From the NCBI RefSeq assembly GCF_001540865.1, contig NC_033626.1, forward strand, positions 496,001-560,000: a stretch of 64,000 nucleotides of DNA, in the 5' to 3' direction. The stretch comes from Ananas comosus (taxonomy: Eukaryota > Streptophyta > Magnoliopsida > Poales > Bromeliaceae). A model generated the notes under the pieces. The model saw nothing but the letters and a program-made list of their open reading frames with translations. It was not told where the DNA came from and did no database searches. Position 1 is the stretch's first letter. Every line of letters begins with the position of its first letter. This document shows, in pieces, positions 56,601 to 64,000 of the stretch. The position numbers and the translations under genes are program-made.

Positions 56601-59221
56601 CTAGTAATCCAATACTCAAATTCTTTGCAGCTGTTAAGTTTTCTATAAGTATTTCATTTTTATAATATTCAGCCAATTTGCATCAACACATGTTTTTTGT
56701 CGTTTCAGATCTATGTACAGTTGTCCTTGGAAAGGTTTCTGAATTGATGTTTTTAATGAGTTTTCTTAATCCAATAAAATTTAGATCAAATCTTTTTTGT
56801 AAATATAACTATGTTTGATTATTCAAATGTTCATACATAGCAATATCCTTGGTCTCCTAGGGTGACTTTTTGGTTCACTTTATGGACATTGCTCGAGATG
56901 AGCTCACCAAGAGGCCTGAAGAAATATCAGTCGAGAAACTGCAGGTTTCTCTCCTACTGCTTCTATGTCCTATTTTTTTCTTCTTGTTACAGATTGATGT
57001 CAGCCATTATCAGGGCTTATTATAACATAGCATTTCTTATGTTGAGACAGTCTCTACTTGACCTTGCACTGCGCACTACAGCTGCTGCAGCTGATCCATG
57101 TCATGAAGACTTGACTTGTTGTGTGGTAAGGAAATTTAAATCGGTTTGTAAAAGATGTGCGGACACTCCAATTATTGCTCATTTGGGAATGGCCCATTGA
57201 AATCTTCTTTTATCCTTGCTGAACCCTTTTTTTTTTTAAAGTTTGAGCATTTTTTATCGTAGTGGTCAAGGATTCCATTACAGGAATTTGAAAGGCTGCT
57301 GTGACAAAAAATTCTCAAATAAAAAAATATGCTAGTTAAGGGTTTCAATTCAAAAAAGGTTAAGTTGAGGGACCTATTTCCAAACAAGCTACAGTTGGAG
57401 GTGTGTTGGCATATTATTACTGCTAATTTGTAGTAGTTGCTAATAAGCGGACCCTTTTTCTCCTTTTCTAATTTCCTATCCATTCTAATCAGGAGAAAAC
57501 TTCATTGCTGAAGAGACTAATCAATCTCAAAGATCTGGAAGGAGTCGCTGATAATACTGATGAGCCTGAGCCAATACAGATTACCGGCTTGGAAACATTC
57601 TGCCTGAGTTATAAGGTCTTTTATGCTCTTACGCTGATCTGCTTCTCTATTTTATCATGCTTTACTTGCTGCATATGTTAATCTACTAATATGTTGAGAT
57701 GCTGTAGGTTCAATGGCCATTATCACTTGTTATTTCGCGGAAGGCTTTAACAAAATATCAATTGATTTTCCGGCTACTGTTTCATTGCAAGCATGTCAGC
57801 CGCCAACTTTGCATGGCGTGGCAAGCACATCAGGCATGGATTTTCTCTGTTTCTCAGGCCTAATTTATATGGGAATTATCCATGTAGAAATGCCTGCAAC
57901 ATGATTTATTTACATATACACCCCTCTAAAATTTTAAACTGTCACATGTTGCCCTCGAAGTTTAGTTAAATATCCTTAGGTGGAAAGTTGGTTTATTTTT
58001 TAAAAGGTATTTAAAATCATCATTTGTGTAAGCACAAGGGTACGCACGTTACAAACAAAGTTTTGGAAAAGCATATATTGCACAGGGATATGTCCGTAAA
58101 CAGATAATTTTGCCGGGTAAACATATGAATATCTCAGTTATATATCTGATGTCCTTTCCTGTTGAATGATAATAATTTTGTTACAGGGATTTCGTTCCTT
58201 CAGCATGTTGGGAACACCAATATTGCGATCTTCCATTCTCTGTCGCAGCATGCTTAAGTTTATAAACAGCCTTTTACATTATCTAACTTTTGAGGTAATC
58301 AGCGTTCTTTTTTTTATATCAAAAATAAGTTCCACTTGATTGGAATTAATGCTTTTACATTATATTGTCGTCAGGTGCTTGAGCCAAACTGGCATTTGAT
58401 GTGTAATCGCCTTCAAAGTGCAATAAGCATAGATGAGGTTCTATTTAATTGCTCTAGATGCATTAATTGATAGCATTATTAAATCTAAGCACCTTATGAG
58501 GTCATTTATTGCTGATCTTTTATATTCAGGTCATCCAATTCCATGATTTCTTCCTCCAAAAATGTCTGAAAGAATGTTTGCTCCTTTCTCCTCAGCTTCT
58601 CAAGGTCGTTCTAATTTATATTTCCATTCATGCTTCCCTTCTTTTTTTTTCTTTTTTTTTTTTTTCTTTTTACCAGAAACATATCGGAGTAGTAGATTAG
58701 ATGAAACACCATTATGCGTTTCCTGAAACCTCACAGAGCAGTATAAATTTCTTATCTTATGTCTGCATCTACTTGTTGCAGAAAATCGAGAAGCTGAAAT
58801 CCATATGCCTTCAATATTCGGCTTCCATTCAATTGTTGATACCATCTATCTATGTCCCTGACCCGGATAGTGCATTTGATGCTGCTACTACTGGAACGCT
58901 AAAGTCTAAATCAAAGAGATCTTCGTTTAGAGGCGAGCAGCTAAAGTTAGCATCTCAGAATATCATAATCTCCGACTCTATCATGTAAGGCAGTCCGTCA
59001 TTAACCAAACTTACTGACACAAGTCAAAACTAAAAATGAACAACCAATTTTCAAATCTTACATGTCTGTGACTACTTACACCCCAAAACTACAGGAAATT
59101 TGAGAAGGAATTTAATGCCGAGCTTCAGAGTCTCGCTCCCATTTTGAGCAACAGCTCGCAGGCAGAGCCGTATCTGACACATCTCGCCCAGTGCATTCTT
59201 GCTGTAGGAACCGATCAGTGA
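53639..59221 (+). CDS. GCP2: Gamma-tubulin complex component 2 (GCP2/SPC97)
   Basis: Core subunit of the gamma-tubulin small complex, which with GCP3 holds gamma-tubulin and nucleates microtubules at the cell cortex, nuclear envelope and spindle (family knowledge). Twenty-one exons join in frame to 699 aa: 53639-53707, 53805-53863, 53939-53984, 54068-54202, 54297-54428, 54954-55037, 55124-55222, 55433-55524, 55895-55967, 56053-56205, 56312-56431, 56514-56567, 56861-56944, 57051-57125, 57493-57615, 57708-57833, 58187-58294, 58375-58437, 58530-58604, 58782-58984, 59095-59221. Length is close to the Arabidopsis protein (about 680). Family hallmarks are the N-terminal Spc97/98 part ([34 protein letters not shown]) and the gamma-tubulin-binding half ([60 protein letters not shown]). 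One intron, after 57833, has a GC donor (CAG|GCATGG) instead of GT; all others are GT-AG. Intron 16 also holds repeat-like DNA near 57900-58140. Confidence 0.97.
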
Positions 59222-60621
59222 GCTCGCTAGTGATTTTGCAGTGTGCCGTTGTTTGGCGTTCTTGCTCACATTTCTTCGGCTGGCTCAAAAGGGTAAGAAA
59301 CATTTCAAATGTGATTGTATTTGCTTGTGTTGATTGAGCCAGTCGTTTTATTCCCCCGTCTCGTCGAGGATCGTGAGCTGGTAATGAGCTCAGTGCAGTT
59401 AAACCGGTTCCAAATTGCTCCTGAATTGCCTTTCAACAGAGTGAACTTTTTACTTGTTTGTACCACCGAGCGGGCACTCGTGTTTTTATATGTTGGGGAC
59501 AACTGCTGAAGTTTGTAGAGAGTATATGTATGCATATGTATATATTAATTTTGGAGATGATAGTATTTATTACACACGTTGTTCTTGGATTGTGCCAGAG
59601 CAGATAATTGTGAAGCTCGTAACTCTGATTTGTACCTGTTTCATTTAACTTGGTGGAACAGCATATTAAACCAGTTTTTAGAGAAAATTTCTTGATTATT
59701 GTCAAAATAAACTTTTACTTGATTTGGTTTCCCATCTTTTTATTCCTGGGTATTGCATGAGTAAATATCCCTGTTACTAGAAAAAAAAAATTACAAAAAA
59801 TAATCATCAAGCAGTTCTATATTGCTTGCTACGTAGATCAATGTTCTATCTTCTCCATTGAAAACATTCCTCATAATTACACTCCAGATATTTTATTAAA
59901 TTGCCAAAACTCACTCGAATCATAAACAGTAACCAGTGATTTCAAGATTGATGCAATCTCAGCCGTCGATCAGCTACTCCAACTCCGACAAACCGTGTCT
60001 ACTTGCGTAGCGCATCGCGCAAACTCCGAAGAGATCCCTCTGAGATAAACTAGTTGAACCAAGAACAACAGGTAATGGGCAAAAATTTCACCATAATACT
60101 TTCAATTTGTTGAATAGTTGATCAAAATGAGAACCCACAGGTAGACGCCAAATAGTTCCTCATAATGAGAACCTGCAGGTAGCCTGAGTCGATGATATTA
60201 TGGACACGTATTCTCGACTTCTTTACTCGTGTCACGCAGCATCGACACCAAAGCGTCAAGCTTAACTTTTATGAAACTGGTTCTTGGAGTTTCACTTGAA
60301 AAACAGTCTGATAATTCCCCCTGCCAGAGCAGAGGACAGATTAAAGCATAAAAAAATAAGAATACAAAACTGTTGCTCTTCTAAAAGAAAAGATCAGGTG
60401 TAGACTAACAAAGGGGGCTACCATACAAATGAACACAGGAAAATTAATGCTGAGTTTCACGTGATAGCGATAACGAGCGTAGGGTCGAACATGTCGAACA
60501 TGTTGTGATTAGAATGTAACTGTCCACTGGACCATTCATTAGGGTTTTCAGAGAACACGCAAAGGAAAGATTAGGGCACCAGAAAACAACAGGAAGAACG
60601 GTTTGTACCTCGAACTTGGAT
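59222..60621. other. Convergent intergenic region, GCP2 and RH1 3' ends
   Basis: The GCP2 3'UTR probably ends near 59700 (ATAAACTTTTACTTG context). The RH1 3'UTR enters from the right. GGTAATGGGCAAAAATTTC and two GAGAACC..CAGGTAG phrases (near 60130 and 60167) form a small repeat. No gene is visible between them. Confidence 0.45.
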
Positions 60622-63600
60622 CTACTCCACTTTGTGGGTAGTTCTCTTTCTTTTGTTTCCTTTTGCAGATTTGAAACCTATGCTGGATTTCCTCCTCGCT
60701 TCCGATTCCACAAACTCTTTCAGCTTCTCCAGTGCTGTTAAACTCGCGAAGAAAAAAAAAAAAAAAAAAGAGCAGAATATATAAGAATGCGGAGCTAAGA
60801 GAGTAAGGAGAAACACTATTTGGTTAAATAATAAAAGAAAATTAGGGCGATATCACTACCAGAAGAATAAATAGGAAGAAGGCTTTCTATTGAATCAGCA
60901 GGCAGAGAATGAAGAGTACAGGAATTATCATCCGCCTTCTTAAGCATCGAATCAAAACGTTTCACCTGAGAAACGAGGAGCATGTCTGAGGCTTTTAATT
61001 AAGCAGAGAAATTTAAAGCATATAATGTGTAGGACAAGTATTAATTAAAAGGGTAAAGAGCATTAAATAAATTGAAAAGCAACACCCAATTAGAGAATGC
61101 TACTATCAGAAAAGTGTATTTTTCAAAAAATTACAAGTTTCTTTATCATTTGAACTAGAATAGAGTATAGAGCTACTTAAAGTAACAATCGCAAGTACGA
61201 GTACATTATTTGCAGGAAAATAGCCTTACTTCATGTTTTCTTAGCAGAGTAAAGCAGCGACCGGACTGTCCTGCTCTTGCAGTGCGGCCTGCTCGGTGTA
61301 TGTATGTCTTCACATACGGCGGCATATCATAATTTATGACATTTCTTATCCCTTCGACATCCATTCCTCGAGTCATTGCATCTGTTGCAATAAGCACTTC
61401 TAGCTTCCCTTCTCTAAAGGCCTTCAATGTTTTGCTGCGCAAGAAAGAAAACAGAAGTAAATGATTTTAAAAAAGAATGTTAGTTAGGTATTTCACTCTC
61501 CCTTCCAATAGTGGACACGGCATTTAACAAGAATCATAGCTACTCTACATTGCCACAACTTCATTTGGACAAGAACTCTAGACAAATTAACACACAAAGA
61601 CAGTGAAGCTTATGCAGAAAACACCCTAACAACAGCAAAATAAATTAACAGCATAAGGTGTTAGATACACAATTAGAAAATGATCAGAAAAATAACAAAA
61701 CAAAAAGCTACCATAAAATTAGATAGTTGAATTTAACAAATGCGACACAAACAGATAATCTAACACTAACTCTATTAAGTTAGGAAACTATAGATGCTCA
61801 CCTCCGAACAGATTGACGCTGCAGGCGTGAATATTCACTAAATTGAAATGGTAATTCTCCAAGGAACTTCAATAAAGTGCTCAGCCTGTGAGTTGATTCG
61901 ACAGAGGATGTAAAAACAATGCACTTCTCCCCTTTCAACTCTTGAAGGAGAGCAACTAAGTACAATGGCTTGAGTTTTGAATTACAAATCTGCAGGGATA
62001 CCAAAAAACAGTAAGTGGCTCATCTTTTGTCAGATAACTTAAATGCAATGAAATATTATAGGCCATTGGAAAAGAACATCTTTTACATATAAAACAACAC
62101 TGACTTGCTACAATACTAGATAAATGGATATCTTCATGTATAAATTGTGAAGAAAGCTTACCAGCTTATAAGAAACCAGTAATTCAGGTAGTCTGTAGCG
62201 CTTATTTCCGCTTGTCAACAATAGAGGATGATGCAAGTCAAGTTGAGAAATCTTGCTAGGATCTTGAGTCAATGTAGCAGACAAAATCATTTTCACTAGC
62301 CTTGGGTAACGCTTACCTTTAAAACCCCGTTCGACACCTCTACATGGCAAAAGTAAAAACAACTAGAGGATTTATCCGATTTTCCAAATACCAGTTTCCA
62401 GTGAAACTTTAAACAATATAGAGAGGAAGAGACAGAAACTTACGATCTCCTAACGGTAATTAAGGAACCAAGAAAAGCGGGGTCAACAGTTTCATGGCTG
62501 AGCATTTCTTGATCAGTCGAGCAAGTAAGTTGAATGACGGTTGGCAGCCAGGACTGATAGGCCTCTCTTAACAATCGATCTGTTTCATCAACAACCTGAG
62601 ATTACAAATAGAAGATGTTGAAAAACAACAATAATTCATCTTATGAAATGGAAGAAATGGGATGGGCAGCATCACTAGCAGGCGCACGGCCTATGTTGTG
62701 CACGACATGCAAGAACTAATGGTCGAGAACAAGGATTTGAGTGCCAATCGGCACAGGCTGTGCACAACATACTGTACAATGCCAACAAGACATTGGCACG
62801 CTACGACCCCCATGTCAATGGCATGGTTCAAACCCTCTTTTCTGTAAAATTAGCAAGTAGTTCCCTCAGCAAGTGCAAAAGATTAGACAAAAATATATAA
62901 TAAGTAGAATATATTGGAGCCAAAGAAAATTGATATTCATGCCATAGTATGTTGGCACACATGTATTTTTTTTGGCAGGCACGCAGCATGTTGTACTATG
63001 CCAAATCCTTGGTCGAGAAGGCAAATTACCAGATAGCGAAGATGCTCGAGACTAAAACCCTTTGTCATGTTAATATGATCCATCAGCCTTCCAGGAGTAG
63101 CCACTAATATATCCACCGAAGTTCGTGGTTCCATTTGTATATATTCAGGATCGAGGGTTGCATGAATCTCTAAGTTAGGCCTTTGAATGAGTTCCGAAAT
63201 TTCATCTGCAATTGATGTTTGGCCCACTGCTGAGCCCACACGTAAACCCACAGCAGGCGCAATAGCATCAAAAACTTCTTTAACCTGAATAGGAACAGGA
63301 AAACTTACAATTAGATTTTGTTATTGACATATCACTGACTATTGAACAAAAACATCTGGGAATTGCCAAACTTGATGTTTCCGTTTTGAACTTTGGGCCT
63401 CATTGAAATTAAGTTAGCTATTAACAAAAGACCAAAAAAGGTATGACCAACAAAGAGAAAAGATAAAAACAATTGCCTAGTTCGAAAGAAAAGATCACAA
63501 TCCTTTTTTTAAAGAGAATAAAGATGTGTACTGTTAGTGAAATTCTTCCCCCAAAGGAAGAACCAAATAACCCCAAACCAACCTGCAAAGCTAAGTCTCG

Positions 63601-63817
63601 CGTGGGCAAAACTACTAACGCACGTAGACATCTTATTTTCCGAGACGCTAGCGCTTGCACGATTGGCAAGGCATAAGATAGAGTCTTGCCACTTCCCGTC
63701 GGAGAGTTGACGCAAATATCTCGTTCAAAAGCACCAGGCCCAATTGTTTCTTGCCACACTGCTACTTGTACAGGAAATAGCGATTCGATATTCATCTTCC
63801 GCAAGGCCACCTCCAAC
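60622..63817 (-). CDS. RH1: DEAD-box ATP-dependent RNA helicase, RH1 type (5' part outside window)
   Basis: Superfamily 2 RNA helicase related to plant RH1 and yeast Dbp6/human DDX51, which act in large-subunit ribosome assembly (family knowledge). Eight exons are visible: 63817-63583, 63284-63030, 62595-62444, 62339-62162, 61989-61802, 61434-61230, 60965-60860, 60734-60622. All are GT-AG and in frame. Motifs in order: Q-motif region (MNIESLFPVQ), motif I SPTGSGKT, Ia PTRDLALQ, Ib VATPGRL, II DETD (in place of DEAD), III SAT, IV IVFTSS, V ATDAMTRGMDV, VI HRAGRTARAG. A lysine/arginine-rich tail (KRKRTTHKVE) follows and may act in nucleolar targeting or RNA binding. At least one N-terminal exon lies beyond the right edge: the first visible exon starts with the last base of a split codon after an acceptor at 63818. 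The full set of motifs suggests an active enzyme. Confidence 0.93.
62692..62771. repeat. Short foldback repeat in RH1 intron
   Basis: TATGTTGTGCAC (62692-62703) and its exact reverse complement GTGCACAACATA (62760-62771) flank about 56 bases. Related words (CATGTTGTACTATGCC, GGTCGAGAAGG) occur again near 62986-63021, before the next exon. The nature is unknown; it could be a remnant of a small TIR element. Confidence 0.4.
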
Positions 63818-64000
63818 CTAGATGCACGAAAGATAAGCTTCAAAGAATACAAAAATCATTCCTTCAAAGCAACGTGATACAAACACTTTTAATGAGCAAA
63901 CATCAGCTAGCACTACTACAAAACATATGATTTTGCATGCATATATGCAAAAATTACTTTGTTGCAAAGTAATTTCGCTAAAAATAGGAAGCTACAAACC

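Noticed and set aside
1..64000. Search for an undescribed operon-like or defence-like system
   Set aside because: All recognisable proteins belong to standard plant families, and the remaining DNA is explained by introns, small transposons, microsatellites or probable assembly artefacts. I found no coherent new multi-gene system.

Overview
This is a 64 kb stretch of plant nuclear DNA. It carries intron-rich genes, GC-rich first exons next to AT-rich introns and intergenic DNA, and many small plant-type transposons (TRIMs, solo LTRs, MITEs, a tRNA-derived SINE). The very GC-rich 5' ends of several genes (leucine aminopeptidase, DOMON/cytochrome b561, POLAR-like, bHLH) suggest a monocot, probably a commelinid. 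I cannot name the species from sequence alone. No bacterial, viral or CRISPR-like system was found.

Layout. 0.2-3.4 kb (-): COX17 copper chaperone, with an apparent 2.85 kb intron in its 5'UTR. 4.3-10.7 kb (-): ten-exon plastid-type M17 leucine aminopeptidase, reconstructed in full (590 aa), with a TRIM, a MULE-type MITE and a tandem duplication of its exon-1 end inside its introns. 12.3-14.1 kb (-): intronless DOMON/cytochrome b561 membrane redox protein. 14.2-20.2 kb: transposon-rich intergenic DNA. 20.3-23.9 kb (+): four-exon POLAR-like coiled-coil protein. 23.9-35.8 kb: gene-free repeat-rich DNA. 35.8-49.55 kb: a UNE12-type bHLH transcription factor locus present twice in tandem. Copy 1 is mostly readable; copy 2 is riddled with one-base indels. 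49.6-53.6 kb: MITEs, a perfect 341 bp inverted repeat and a solo LTR. 53.6-59.2 kb (+): 21-exon gamma-tubulin complex component 2, reconstructed in full (699 aa). 60.6-63.8 kb (-): 3' part of a DEAD-box RNA helicase of the RH1 type, tail-to-tail with GCP2 and running off the right edge.

The genes are ordinary housekeeping and regulatory plant genes with no obvious joint pathway. The most notable signals are structural. First, every run of N (32465, 39731, 41259-41676, 42907-42931, 51815) sits at the edge of a direct or inverted duplication, and the bHLH 'tandem duplicate' has the indel spectrum of an uncorrected long read. Much of the apparent structure at 32-52 kb may therefore come from gap filling. 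Second, several small transposon families can be defined from within the window, with intact target-site duplications. Third, the exon-1/donor region of the aminopeptidase gene has been amplified inside its own first intron.
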